Below, piece after piece: positions 54,591 to 64,000 of a stretch of DNA of 64,000 nucleotides (the stretch's first letter is position 1; each line of letters opens with the position of its first letter). Under the pieces are notes generated by a model. The model saw only the letters and a list, made by a program, of their open reading frames with translations. It was not told the DNA's origin and made no database searches. The position numbers and the translations under genes are program-made. The DNA is from Citrobacter sp. Res13-Sevr-PEB04-36. Lineage in GTDB: Bacteria; Pseudomonadota; Gammaproteobacteria; Enterobacterales; Enterobacteriaceae. The stretch is from the NCBI RefSeq assembly GCF_015672735.1, contig NZ_JADABY010000025.1, forward strand, positions 62,001 to 126,000, read 5' to 3'.

Positions 54591-55493
54591 TTACTGGCGT
54601 GGTTTTAAATGACTTTCCAGCCATGGCAGCATCTGTTTTTTACGACTCAGCATTCCTTCAACTTTGCAGGGCTGCGCGATATCTGTCAGTTCTTTTCCGG
54701 CAAACCACAGGCTGGTGTCACCTTTGTTGATATCCGTCAGCATCAGCACCACCAGCGCGGCGTGGTGTTCTTCAGCATAGCGCGCCATTTCCGCACGCAA
54801 ATCGTCCAGCACCGGCGCAACCTGATCCAGCGCATACAGTTCCAGCTGAGCCACGCAAACCTGATGCCCATGAATCGTAAACGTTTTGCAATCTTTATTG
54901 AGAAGTTGCCGGGCGTTCATCCCTTCCACGCTGGTTTTAGCTGACAGCAGGTCGCGGCAGAATGCCTCCCGACCAACCCCCGTTTTTTCAACCAACGCGT
55001 CCACCGCCTGGCGGTCGTCTGCCGTGGTAGTAGGTGAACGCAGCGTGACAGTGTCACTCAAAATAGCACCTAGCAGCAAAACGGCCTCGGCGGAAGAGAT
55101 CTGACGACGCTCCTCTTCCGACATCAGTTGCCATAACAGCGTCGCGCTACTGCCGACCGGTTTCACCCACACTTCCGGTGGTAAACGCGTCACCAAACCA
55201 CCGAGGCGGTGATGATCGATAATACCAACGACATTACTCTCAGCCAGAGAATCTGGACCCTGAACCGGTTCAGTAAAATCAACCAGCCAGACATCACAGT
55301 CGGTCAGTGGAAACGTCAGCAGTTCAGGCATCGAGAGTCCCGCGTACTCAAAGATAAACTGCGTTTCGCGATTAGGTTCACCCGCGCGCCATGCCGTCGC
55401 CTGCTGGCCGCGTAAGGTTAACCAGCGCGCAGTCATCGCGGCGGTGCAGATGGCATCGCTATCGGGATTAAGGTGCCCTATTACATGAATCAT
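54591..55493 (-). CDS. ppaC: Manganese-dependent (family II) inorganic pyrophosphatase, DHH family
   Basis: A 300-residue DHH phosphoesterase of the family II pyrophosphatase type. N-terminal metal motifs are GHLNPDSDAIC (residues 6-16), VDFTEP and the DHH signature IIDHHRLGG (about 91-99). The C-terminal DHHA2 domain carries SRKKQ, which binds the phosphate group. It hydrolyses PPi to phosphate with Mn2+ or Co2+. Enteric bacteria already carry the unrelated family I enzyme Ppa, so this is an extra one; it has no counterpart between ydcJ and ydcI in E. coli K-12. Confidence 0.9.
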   Translation of the reverse strand: MIHVIGHLNPDSDAICTAAMTARWLTLRGQQATAWRAGEPNRETQFIFEYAGLSMPELLTFPLTDCDVWLVDFTEPVQGPDSLAESNVVGIIDHHRLGGLVTRLPPEVWVKPVGSSATLLWQLMSEEERRQISSAEAVLLLGAILSDTVTLRSPTTTADDRQAVDALVEKTGVGREAFCRDLLSAKTSVEGMNARQLLNKDCKTFTIHGHQVCVAQLELYALDQVAPVLDDLRAEMARYAEEHHAALVVLMLTDINKGDTSLWFAGKELTDIAQPCKVEGMLSRKKQMLPWLESHLKPRQ

Positions 55494-55713
55494 TAATCAG
55501 TGCCTTGTGGTGAGTAGAGAACAATAGCCAAAGTATAACGACCGGGCACATTCCCTGCCATGATCCCGCTGCGCAGTCAGGCAGTACAAAACATAAGCAA
55601 AATAAATCAGTTGTAAGTAAAATATGATAAATGTTAATAATATTTTGCTATCAGGTTATCAAAAACCAACAACTTTACTTGCTACCGATACGGCTCTGTT
55701 TTTAACATCGCTT

Positions 55714-56637
55714 ATGGAAAAAAATGTTCTGTTCAATCAGCGTATTCGCTTGCGCCATCTTCATACTTTTGTCGCCGTTGCCCAACAGGGGACGCTGGGG
55801 CGCGCGGCTGAAACCCTAAACTTGAGTCAACCGGCCCTCTCCAAAACACTCAACGAACTGGAGCAACTGACCGGGACACGCCTCTTCGAGCGCGGTCGCC
55901 TTGGTGCGCAGTTAACACTACCCGGCGAACAGTTTCTTACCCATGCGGTAAGGGTTCTGGACGCGCTCAATACCGCCGGTCAGGCATTAAATCGTCGCGA
56001 AGAAGCGCATAATGATGTCGTGCGTATCGGGGCACTACCGACGGCTGCACTGGGTATTCTTCCCGCCGTCATTGGTCCGTTCCACAAGCAGCAAATGGAG
56101 ACCACGCTGCAAGTTGCCACCATGAGTAACCCGATGATCCTGGCTGGGTTAAAATCCGCGGAAATCGATCTCGGCATTGGCCGGATGGCCGATGCGGAAC
56201 TTATGGTCGGGCTGAACTACGAATTATTATTTCTCGAGTCGCTCAAGCTGGTGGTGCGCCCTAACCACCCGTTGTTGCAGGAAACCATCACGCTAAGCCG
56301 GGTGATGGAGTGGCCGGTTGTGGTTTCGCCAAAAGGCACCGCGCCGAGACAGCATGCGGAAGCCCTGCTGCAAAGTCAGGGATGTGAACTGCCGCGAGGT
56401 TGTATTGAAACCCTGTCGGCATCGCTTTCGCGGCAGTTGACCGTAGATTACGACTATGTGTGGTTTGTACCATCAGGCGCGGTGCGGGAAGATTTGCGCC
56501 AGGCCACGCTGGTGTCATTACCGGTACCGACGCAAGGGTCCGGTGAGCCCATTGGCATTTTGACCCGTAGCGACGTTCAACTCTCTACCGCCGCACAGAT
56601 CCTCATCGCCGCGATCCGCAAAACCGTCCCATTTTGA
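55714..56637 (+). CDS. ydcI: YdcI, LysR-type regulator
   Basis: A 307-residue LysR regulator matching E. coli/Salmonella YdcI. The helix-turn-helix is at residues 15-70 (HLHTFVAVAQQGTLGRAAET, then LSQPALSKTLNELE), and the effector domain follows from about 95. In Salmonella YdcI is autoregulated and affects acid stress resistance. ATG 55714 is chosen to match the known length; an in-frame ATG at 55624 would add 30 residues of low-complexity sequence. The ribosome site is weak. It converges with trg. Confidence 0.92.
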   Translation: MEKNVLFNQRIRLRHLHTFVAVAQQGTLGRAAETLNLSQPALSKTLNELEQLTGTRLFERGRLGAQLTLPGEQFLTHAVRVLDALNTAGQALNRREEAHNDVVRIGALPTAALGILPAVIGPFHKQQMETTLQVATMSNPMILAGLKSAEIDLGIGRMADAELMVGLNYELLFLESLKLVVRPNHPLLQETITLSRVMEWPVVVSPKGTAPRQHAEALLQSQGCELPRGCIETLSASLSRQLTVDYDYVWFVPSGAVREDLRQATLVSLPVPTQGSGEPIGILTRSDVQLSTAAQILIAAIRKTVPF

Positions 56638-56657
56638 TATTTCTCGCCGCCAAAAAT

Positions 56658-56679
56658 AAAGGGACCCGCGGGTCCCTTT
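56658..56679. terminator. Palindromic bidirectional terminator between ydcI and trg
   Basis: AAAGGGACCCGCGGGTCCCT is part of a perfect 22-base palindrome with AAA on the left and TTT on the right, placed between the convergent stops of ydcI and trg. Confidence 0.82.
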
Positions 56680-56683
56680 ATGG

Positions 56684-58372
56684 TTAAAACGTTTCCCAAT
56701 GCTCACCGTGGGATGGCGACGTTTGCGGCGACGAATAAACCGGTGTAGCCGCAAGGGGAACGCGTTTTTTCACGCTGCCGCCCTGCAAGCGAAAGGTGCC
56801 AACCGCCTGGGTTAAACGTGCCGCCTGCTCTTCCAGCGAGGCCGCTGCGGCAGACGCTTCTTCGACCAGCGAGGCGTTTTGCTGCGTCACCTTATCCATC
56901 TCTGAAATCGCCTGGCTCACCTGCACAATGCCCCGGCTTTGCTCATCAGAGGCGGCGGCAATTTCCAGCATAATATCGGTCACGCGTTTTACCGCATCAA
57001 CGATATCCGTCATGGTATTGCCTGCAGCCACCACTTCACCAGAGCCTTGATCAATCAGCCGTACGGATTCGCTGATCAACCCTTCAATCTCTTTTGCCGC
57101 CTGGGCACTACGGCTTGCCAGCGTACGCACTTCGCTGGCCACCACCGCAAAGCCGCGCCCCTGCTCGCCTGCCCGCGCCGCTTCAACCGCCGCATTCAGT
57201 GCCAGGATATTAGTCTGGAAAGCAATGCTGTTGATGACGGCGGTAATTTCGGAGATTTTCTTCGAGCTGGTCGAAATGTTGCCCATGGTATGCACCACGC
57301 CAGAAACCATCTGACCACCCCGACTGGCTTTGCCGGAAGCATCTTCCGCCAGTTTGCTGGCATGATGCGCGTTATCGGCGTTCTGTTTCACCGTAGCCGT
57401 TAGCTCTTCCATACTGGCTGCCGTCTGTTCAATCGCCGCAGCCTGTTCTTCCGTACGCGATGACAGGTCCGTATTCCCCATAGAGATTTCACTGGTCCCG
57501 CGATAGATTTCTTCCGCCCCCTGACGCACGGTGCCCACGGTTTTCACCAGAGACTGCTGCATGGTCTGCAAATGACGGCTCAGACGACCAATCTCGCTAC
57601 GTCCGGTAGGCTCATCCTGCATGGTCAGATCGCCCGCAGAGATTTGCTCAATACGTTTGGCTGCACGCAACAGTGGATGGATCACGGTACGACGCAGCAC
57701 TATAAATGTCATCAACGTCAAGACCAGCGCCAGGCCGAATGCGCCCAACATAAAGGCTATGCCAAGCTGGGTGCGATGATGGGCCTGCTCACTGAGCTGA
57801 TTCGCCCTTGCGGTACGGACCTCAATGGCCTTCAGCAGCACTTTGTTGTAGGCGGTATCCAGCGGCCTGGCCTGTTCATTTTCATGATTGATGATCGCTT
57901 CGAACATGCCGTTTTTGGCATATTTGAGCATCGGCTGCAAACCGTCGACATACGCCTTAAAACTGGCATTCAGTTCCGCGCCTAACGCTTCATCTGCCGG
58001 CGTTTTCACCGCCCGTGACAGATAGGCGTTAAAACCGTCCTGCGACTGCTTAATCCGCTTTTCCGCCTCCGCGATATTGGCCTTCATATCGTCCATTTCA
58101 GCAATACGGCTTGCCGCACCGGCATGGATCATATTGATACGCGAAGTGCGCAAGTGGTTAGAGCTGTTAGATAACCCCATCCTGACCTGAATCTCATCGG
58201 TTACATCGCGCTGATCGCGATCGGCCTGCATAAGAAAATAGCTCGCCAGCCCGGAACTTAAAGCGAACAGCAGAAGGATGCCACCGAGAATGGAGGAAAA
58301 CAGCGGAACCAGTCGGATTTGATGCAGGAAACCCAGTTTATGCTGGGTCTGCATCGATGTTGTGTTGTCCAT
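56684..58372 (-). CDS. trg: Trg, ribose/galactose chemoreceptor
   Basis: A 562-residue methyl-accepting chemotaxis protein, similar to E. coli Trg (546). Order: cytoplasmic N-end, TM1 (about 15-40), periplasmic four-helix ligand domain (about 40-195; conserved [20 protein letters not shown] and [18 protein letters not shown]), TM2 (about 200-222), HAMP and the signalling hairpin [19 protein letters not shown]. It senses ribose and galactose through their binding proteins. Start 58372 gives the E. coli-like N-terminus. The C-terminus ends HWETF, nearly the NWETF site of CheR and CheB, which E. coli Trg lacks. Confidence 0.93.
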   Translation of the reverse strand: MDNTTSMQTQHKLGFLHQIRLVPLFSSILGGILLLFALSSGLASYFLMQADRDQRDVTDEIQVRMGLSNSSNHLRTSRINMIHAGAASRIAEMDDMKANIAEAEKRIKQSQDGFNAYLSRAVKTPADEALGAELNASFKAYVDGLQPMLKYAKNGMFEAIINHENEQARPLDTAYNKVLLKAIEVRTARANQLSEQAHHRTQLGIAFMLGAFGLALVLTLMTFIVLRRTVIHPLLRAAKRIEQISAGDLTMQDEPTGRSEIGRLSRHLQTMQQSLVKTVGTVRQGAEEIYRGTSEISMGNTDLSSRTEEQAAAIEQTAASMEELTATVKQNADNAHHASKLAEDASGKASRGGQMVSGVVHTMGNISTSSKKISEITAVINSIAFQTNILALNAAVEAARAGEQGRGFAVVASEVRTLASRSAQAAKEIEGLISESVRLIDQGSGEVVAAGNTMTDIVDAVKRVTDIMLEIAAASDEQSRGIVQVSQAISEMDKVTQQNASLVEEASAAAASLEEQAARLTQAVGTFRLQGGSVKKRVPLAATPVYSSPQTSPSHGEHWETF

Positions 58373-58512
58373 GACCGTCGACTCTCTTGTAGGGTTTATG
58401 CGTGAAAACACGCCCGATAGATAGTCATCGGCAATCCGCCTGGATTGCTTACCGCGAAAAGCGCCGGATTCGTCACACTTTCACAACATCATTCTAAAAA
58501 ATTCAGGAAAGT

Positions 58513-58534
58513 GCCAGCGGAGAGCTCCGCCGGC
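58513..58534 (-). terminator. Hairpin downstream of frmA
   Basis: GCCAGCGGAG pairs with CTCCGCCGGC across a two-base centre, with one G–T type mismatch, 8 bases beyond the frmA stop. No strong T run is visible. Confidence 0.55.
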
Positions 58535-58541
58535 GGATGGA

Positions 58542-59968
<1,427 letters not shown>

Positions 59969-59979
59969 ACGCCCTCCAG

Positions 59980-60001
59980 ATACTATAGGGGGGTATGGTA
60001 T
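59980..60001. promoter_or_regulatory. FrmR operator
   Basis: An imperfect palindrome with arms ATACTATA and TATGGTAT around a run of six G's (CCCCCC on the coding strand), 12 bases before the frmR start. G/C tracts flanked by A/T inverted repeats are the known target form of CsoR/RcnR/FrmR repressors. Confidence 0.8.
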
Positions 60002-60141
60002 CTGGTTTTATGACCTCGTGTAAACGGTGATATTTATGGGGTTATGAGGAGAGACGCAATCGACCGCCTGTATCGGGTAATTAAATAAATGCCAGACGTC
60101 TCCAAAAAAGAAATAGCACCCTCTGTTTTTATAAAATCCAC

Positions 60142-61407
60142 TTACCCCACCCGCAGCAAATCCGTAAAACGTGTGGTATATCGTGGGGAAAGCATTTCTC
60201 GTTTCATCTGCCACTGCTGCTCTATTCCCTGCCCGGCAAACCAGAGCGTTCCACGACCCTTTTCATTGAGTCTATCCACCACCGTCATCAACTCCGCGCT
60301 GTGGGGTCGGGGGGTATTGTCATCAAACAGATTCAGTTGCGCCACGCCAGAACTGAAAAAGTCCCCCAACATCACGCCCGCTTTTTGATAGCGCAACCCT
60401 TCGCGCCAGATAACATCCAGGCAGCGCGTTGCCGCATTGATAATATCCCGACTGTCCTGAGTGGGAGTCAGCACATTGAGCGAAGCGCTGTTGCCGTAAT
60501 AGGGTTCATTCGGAGCAAATGGGCTGGTTTTAATAAACGTAGAAATAAACTGACAATACTGGTGTTCCCCACGTAATTTTTCTGCCGCACGTGCGGCATA
60601 GGCGCAAATCGCCTCCCGCATGGCGTTGTAATCCGTGAGCCTCTCACCAAACTATCTTGAGCAGATGATTTCCTGCTTCACCGGCGCAAACTCTTCAAAA
60701 CCCAGGCAGGGTTCGCCGCGCAGTTCACGTACTGTGCGCTCGAGCACGACGTTGAAATGTTTGCGAATAAAGCAAATGTCGGTATCCGCCAGATCGAGGA
60801 CCGTTTTAATACCCATTGCATCCAGTTTCTTGCTGATACGGCGTCCAACGCCCCAGACTTCATCAACCGGGAGTGCAGCCATCAGCTTACGCTGACGTTC
60901 CCTGTTCGAGAGATCCACTACTCCGCCCGTCTGCTGTTGCCATTTTTTGGCCGCATGGTTCGCGAGCTTTGCCAGGGTCTTCGTCTGGGCGATGCCAATC
61001 CCCACCGTGAGATGGGTTTTCTGTAAAATATTCGCTCTCATCTCCCGACCAAAATCAGTCAGATCTCTGCAATTGCGCACCCCGGCTACATCGCAGAAGG
61101 CTTCATCAATGCTGTATATTTCCACGCGCGGAGAAAACGCCTCCAGGATCGACATCACCCTGCTGCTCATATCCGCATACAGCTCATAGTTTGAGCTAAA
61201 GCACACCACGCCGTAGCGACGGAACAGATCCTTTTGTTTGAAGTACGGAGCCCCCATTTTAACACCCAGTTGCTTTGCTTCCGCGCTACAGGCGATGACA
61301 CAACCATCGTTGTTTGAAAGCACCACAACGGGCCTCCCGCTAAGATCGGGGCGAAAGACGGTTTCGCAGCTGGCATAAAACGAATTCACATCACAGAGGG
61401 CGAACAT
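60142..61407 (-). pseudogene. umuC: umuC, DNA polymerase V catalytic subunit, interrupted by an in-frame amber codon
   Basis: A complete umuC reading frame of 422 codons counting its stop, interrupted at codon 252 by TAG (60652-60654 on the minus strand). Upstream the product begins [18 protein letters not shown], and the catalytic Asp6 and [11 protein letters not shown] motif are intact. Downstream the frame continues without shift as FGERLTDYNAMREAICAYAA through to LSPRYTTRFTDLLRVG. In E. coli the residue at the break is serine (CSRSFGER), so one base change from TCG would explain the stop. The truncated protein would keep the palm and fingers but lose the little finger and beta-clamp contacts. 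Start overlaps the umuD stop. Confidence 0.92.
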
Positions 61408-61826
61408 CAGCGCAAAGCCTTCACAACGTACGTGACAACACCAAACACATTGAGCGACTCTTCACTACCAGGCACGATCGGGGCATACGCGCTGTTCATG
61501 GGAAGAAGCTGCACCGTTGGACGGAGCTGCAGTCGTTTCACCGTAAACGCACCATCAACTGCGGCGATGATAATATCGCCATGCGTAGCCGTTACCGAAC
61601 TGTCGACCACCAGTAAATCACCGTCATCAATGCCTCCGTCAATCATCGAGTCCCCCGCTGCTTTCACAAAGTACGTGGCGCTGGGATGTTGGATCATCAG
61701 TTCATTCAGATCGATACGGCGCTCGACATAATCCGCAGCCGGGCTGGGAAACCCGCACTGAACAAGGTCACTAAACAAGGGGATCGTACATATTTCGCGG
61801 AGATCCGCTGGCGTGAGAAACAACAT
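61407..61826 (-). CDS. umuD: UmuD, SOS mutagenesis protein (self-cleaving)
   Basis: A 139-residue LexA-like S24 protease-fold protein. The RecA-stimulated cleavage site is CG in VQCGFPSP (residues 24-25), and the catalytic pair is Ser60 in GDSMIDGG and Lys97 in FTVKRL. UmuD' dimers join UmuC to form DNA polymerase V. A LexA box lies 19 bases upstream of the start. The stop overlaps the umuC start by one base. Confidence 0.94.
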   Translation of the reverse strand: MLFLTPADLREICTIPLFSDLVQCGFPSPAADYVERRIDLNELMIQHPSATYFVKAAGDSMIDGGIDDGDLLVVDSSVTATHGDIIIAAVDGAFTVKRLQLRPTVQLLPMNSAYAPIVPGSEESLNVFGVVTYVVKALR

Positions 61827-61844
61827 AATAGCTCGTCCAATATT

Positions 61845-61864
61845 TACTGTATCTATATACAGTA
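61845..61864. promoter_or_regulatory. LexA (SOS) box upstream of umuDC
   Basis: TACTGTATCTATATACAGTA differs from the LexA consensus TACTGTATATATATACAGTA at one position and lies directly upstream of umuD. Confidence 0.95.
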
Positions 61865-62049
61865 GTTTTATCTGTGCTATTGATCAAGCGGCTTTTTGCG
61901 GGGTTATTGCTAGTCTCCTGAATAATAAAGACTCCCGTGTTACACAAAGGTGTCATGGTCAGAAACCGGGCATAGTGGCGACATAAAATCATTAAAATAC
62001 GACTGCAGGGAAAAGTGACCCGTAGGCACTCGTCAGCCTGAAAGCAAAT

Positions 62050-62068
62050 GCCCCGCATAATGCGGGGC
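62050..62068 (-). terminator. Terminator downstream of cybB
   Basis: GCCCCGCATAATGCGGGGC is a near-perfect hairpin 14 bases past the cybB stop on the minus strand, followed there by ATTTGCTTTC. Confidence 0.7.
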
Positions 62069-62082
62069 GATAACTATCGACG

Positions 62083-62613
62083 TTACGAACGCTTGCGCGG
62101 CATCATGCGCAGCAACGTATTATCCTTCCAGAAATAGTGATGCATCAGGGCGGCGGCGGCATGCAGGCCAATGACAAAATAGCCCAGATTTGCCAGCGTC
62201 ACATGCCAGGACTTCAGCATATCCACCACATCAAAGTTAGCCTCTGCCGCATGCGGCATAACGATGCCAAAGGCCATCCACGGATTCCCCCGGTTGTACA
62301 TCATCACCAGGCCAATAATCGGCAGGACGATAAACAGCAGATAAATAACCAGATGCCCAAGGTGTGCCATGCCGGTCATCATCGGCTTCGGTTTTGGCAC
62401 AATCGGCGGGGTTGGATATTTCAGCCTGACCAGCAGGCGCGTCACCATCAGCACTAAAATCGTGATGCCGCAGGAGACGTGCACCATGTTGAACCCGGGG
62501 CGATAGCTGCGCGGGAAAAACCCGCGAAATTCCATGGCACTGTAGGCCACAATCACCAACAAAAAGACCAGCCAGTGGATGCCAATTTGCAGGCCTGAAT
62601 ACTTATTCCCCAT
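62083..62613 (-). CDS. cybB: Cytochrome b561
   Basis: A 176-residue, four-helix di-haem membrane protein equal in length to E. coli CybB. Probable haem ligands are the histidines in GIHWLVFL (first helix), HVSCGITI (second), MAHLGHLVIY (third) and LHAAAALMHHYFW (fourth). It passes electrons from quinol, in E. coli acting as a superoxide:ubiquinone oxidoreductase. Start 62613 follows AGGAAG; twelve upstream codons are not part of the family. It is divergent from gapC, as in E. coli. Confidence 0.92.
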   Translation of the reverse strand: MGNKYSGLQIGIHWLVFLLVIVAYSAMEFRGFFPRSYRPGFNMVHVSCGITILVLMVTRLLVRLKYPTPPIVPKPKPMMTGMAHLGHLVIYLLFIVLPIIGLVMMYNRGNPWMAFGIVMPHAAEANFDVVDMLKSWHVTLANLGYFVIGLHAAAALMHHYFWKDNTLLRMMPRKRS

Positions 62614-62805
62614 AACACTTCCTGAGTAAAAACAATAATGCGCCAACATAACCAGCTTTTGTTAAAAATTCATTAACTTTGTTCACTCATTTTCAGTCAG
62701 TTACGTTTAACCGCAAAAACAGCTATTGCCCCTGCGGCCTGACTGGACTATGCCTGGTAGGGAAAATATGTCGTACCGCGTCATCCATCCTGACAGGAGA
62801 AAACC

Positions 62806-63807
62806 ATGAGTAAGATTGGCATTAACGGTTTTGGCCGTATCGGTCGTCTGGTATTGCGTCGACTTCTGGAAGTCAAAAGCAGTGTGGAGGTTGTCGCCAT
62901 TAACGATCTGACCTCGCCAAAAATTCTCGCCTATCTGTTAAAACACGATTCAAACTATGGACCATTTCCCTGGAACGTCGAATTTACCGAAGACTCGCTG
63001 ATTGTCGATGGCAAAAAGATTGCCGTTTATGCAGAAAAAGAGGCCAAAAACATCCCGTGGAAAACGACCGGAGCGGATATTATTATCGAGTGCACCGGTT
63101 TTTATACTTCGACAGAAAAAGCGCAAGCACACCTGGATGCCGGAGCCAAAAAAGTCCTGATATCCGCCCCTGCCGGTGACATGAAGACCATTGTCTTTAA
63201 CGTCAATGACGACACGATGGATGCGAGCGATCAAATTATATCTGTTGCATCGTGCACCACTAACTGCCTGGCGCCGATGGCGAAAGCGCTGCACGATAAC
63301 TTCGGTATTCAGCTTGGCACCATGACCACTATTCACGCCTATACGGGCACCCAATCGCTGGTCGACGGCCCACGCGGGAAAGATCTGCGCGCCTCACGCG
63401 CGGCGGCGGAGAACATCATTCCCCATACCACCGGAGCTGCGAAAGCCATCGGATTGGTTATTCCAGCGCTGAGCGGTAAATTGAAAGGTCATGCCCAGCG
63501 AGTGCCGGTCAAGACCGGATCCGTCACTGAGCTGGTCTCTGTTTTGGGCAAAAAAGTCACTGCCGAGGAGATCAATAACGCATTGAAAAAGGCAACGCTA
63601 AATAATGAATCATTCGGCTATACCGATGAGGAAATTGTCTCGTCCGATGTCATTGGCTCACATTTCGGATCGGTATTTGATGCCACCCAAACCGAGATTA
63701 CCGAGGTGGGCGATCTGCAGTTGGTCAAAACCGTCGCCTGGTACGATAACGAATACGGTTTTGTTACCCAACTGATTCGAACACTGGATAAATTTATCAA
63801 ACTCTGA
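62806..63807 (+). CDS. gapC: Glyceraldehyde-3-phosphate dehydrogenase C
   Basis: A complete 333-residue phosphorylating GAPDH. The Rossmann start [11 protein letters not shown] is at residues 5-15, NAD-adenine Asp is in VAINDLTS, and the catalytic Cys150 is in SVASCTTNC, with the partner His in [11 protein letters not shown]. In E. coli K-12 gapC is a pseudogene beside cybB; here the frame is uninterrupted and all key residues are present, so an active second GAPDH is likely. AGGAG precedes the start. A terminator follows. Confidence 0.93.
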   Translation: MSKIGINGFGRIGRLVLRRLLEVKSSVEVVAINDLTSPKILAYLLKHDSNYGPFPWNVEFTEDSLIVDGKKIAVYAEKEAKNIPWKTTGADIIIECTGFYTSTEKAQAHLDAGAKKVLISAPAGDMKTIVFNVNDDTMDASDQIISVASCTTNCLAPMAKALHDNFGIQLGTMTTIHAYTGTQSLVDGPRGKDLRASRAAAENIIPHTTGAAKAIGLVIPALSGKLKGHAQRVPVKTGSVTELVSVLGKKVTAEEINNALKKATLNNESFGYTDEEIVSSDVIGSHFGSVFDATQTEITEVGDLQLVKTVAWYDNEYGFVTQLIRTLDKFIKL

Positions 63808-63813
63808 CGTTAT

Positions 63814-63847
63814 GGCGGAGGTTATTTGCCTCCGCCTCATTTTATTT
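63814..63847 (+). terminator. Rho-independent terminator after gapC
   Basis: GGCGGAGG (63814-63821) pairs with CCTCCGCC (63829-63836), followed by TCATTTTATTT. Confidence 0.85.
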
Positions 63848-63936
63848 CTCGCTAATTCAATACGTTGTGAATCGCTCCCCGTTTTCAATTGATGAATTGT
63901 GCTATAGCTATCCTTTGCCACTAAGGGAGCTGAATA

Positions 63937-64000
63937 ATGGAAGCACTGAGCCGTGAAACATTAGAGAATATGATGGCGCAAGCCGTTGCCCACGCGACCA
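63937..64000 (+). CDS. Unidentified protein, N-terminal 21 residues only
   Basis: The frame starts at ATG 63937, nine bases after GGGAG, and runs off the window. Only MEALSRETLENMMAQAVAHA is readable. The amphipathic helix pattern is compatible with the start of a GlcG/HbpS-type (DUF336) protein, but 21 residues do not allow a firm family call. An AT-rich promoter region lies between it and the gapC terminator. Confidence 0.55.
   Translation, partial: MEALSRETLENMMAQAVAHAT

Noticed and set aside
60142-60621. A separate small gene for the umuC 3' part
   Set aside because: It is in the same frame as the upstream part, separated only by one TAG; the whole is one interrupted umuC gene.
61865-62082. 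Possible RydC small RNA gene near cybB
   Set aside because: RydC is known close to cybB in relatives, but I could not find its conserved 5' seed or terminator sequence in this interval.

Overview
The window is a chromosomal segment of a member of the Enterobacteriaceae, most likely Citrobacter or a close relative. From about 10.5 kb to the right end the gene order follows the ansP–yncE–curA–mnaT–ydcZ–ydcY–patD–ydcVUTS–ydcR–yncJ–rlhA–sutR–ydcO–ydcL–tehBA–ydcK–rimL–ydcH–opgD–ydcJ–ydcI–trg–cybB–gapC segment known from Escherichia coli. It is interrupted by blocks that E. coli K-12 lacks here, including a srfABC locus of the kind known from Salmonella. No rRNA, tRNA, CRISPR array, transposase or integrase was seen. 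This assignment rests on recognised protein sequences and gene order, not on a database search.

Left end (1–10.4 kb): the last codons of a mandelate-racemase-type sugar acid dehydratase and an MFS anion permease, closed by a strong terminator. A leftward seven-gene operon (8244–1629) follows: two flavin monooxygenase-type proteins, an M20 amidohydrolase, a periplasmic binding protein, a GNAT acetyltransferase, a permease and an ATPase. This is the parts list of the Bacillus yxeKLMNOP/ytm type S-modified cysteine salvage operons (import, N-acetylation, oxidative C–S cleavage, deacetylation). A divergent Aer-like chemoreceptor has a complete 126-bp ERIC element just before its start codon.

10.5–30 kb: asparagine permease AnsP, a small lipoprotein, Fur-box-preceded YncE, curcumin reductase CurA, a cupin-XRE regulator divergent from mnaT–ydcZ, a REP pair, YdcY, an orphan DppA-like binding protein, the srfABC operon (a membrane protein, an actin/Hsp70-fold-like protein, and a protein with a degenerate P-loop), and two very small membrane protein genes, ortT (57 aa) and yncL (31 aa). 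A SulP transporter, an arylamine N-acetyltransferase and a divergent LysR regulator form an insertion before patD.

30–45 kb: the putrescine/4-aminobutanal module patD–ydcVUTS with MocR regulator YdcR; a CioAB-type cytochrome bd oxidase with a 41-residue third subunit; yncJ; rRNA hydroxylase RlhA; the SutR/YdcO divergent pair with two identical operator-like repeats; an AraC regulator and a divergent EamA exporter.

46–64 kb: ydcL, tehAB, ydcK, rimL, ydcH, opgD, ydcJ, a family II inorganic pyrophosphatase, ydcI, trg (with a CheR-type C-terminal pentapeptide), frmRA with its operator, umuDC with a LexA box but an in-frame amber codon in umuC, cybB, an intact gapC, and the start of one more gene cut by the window edge.
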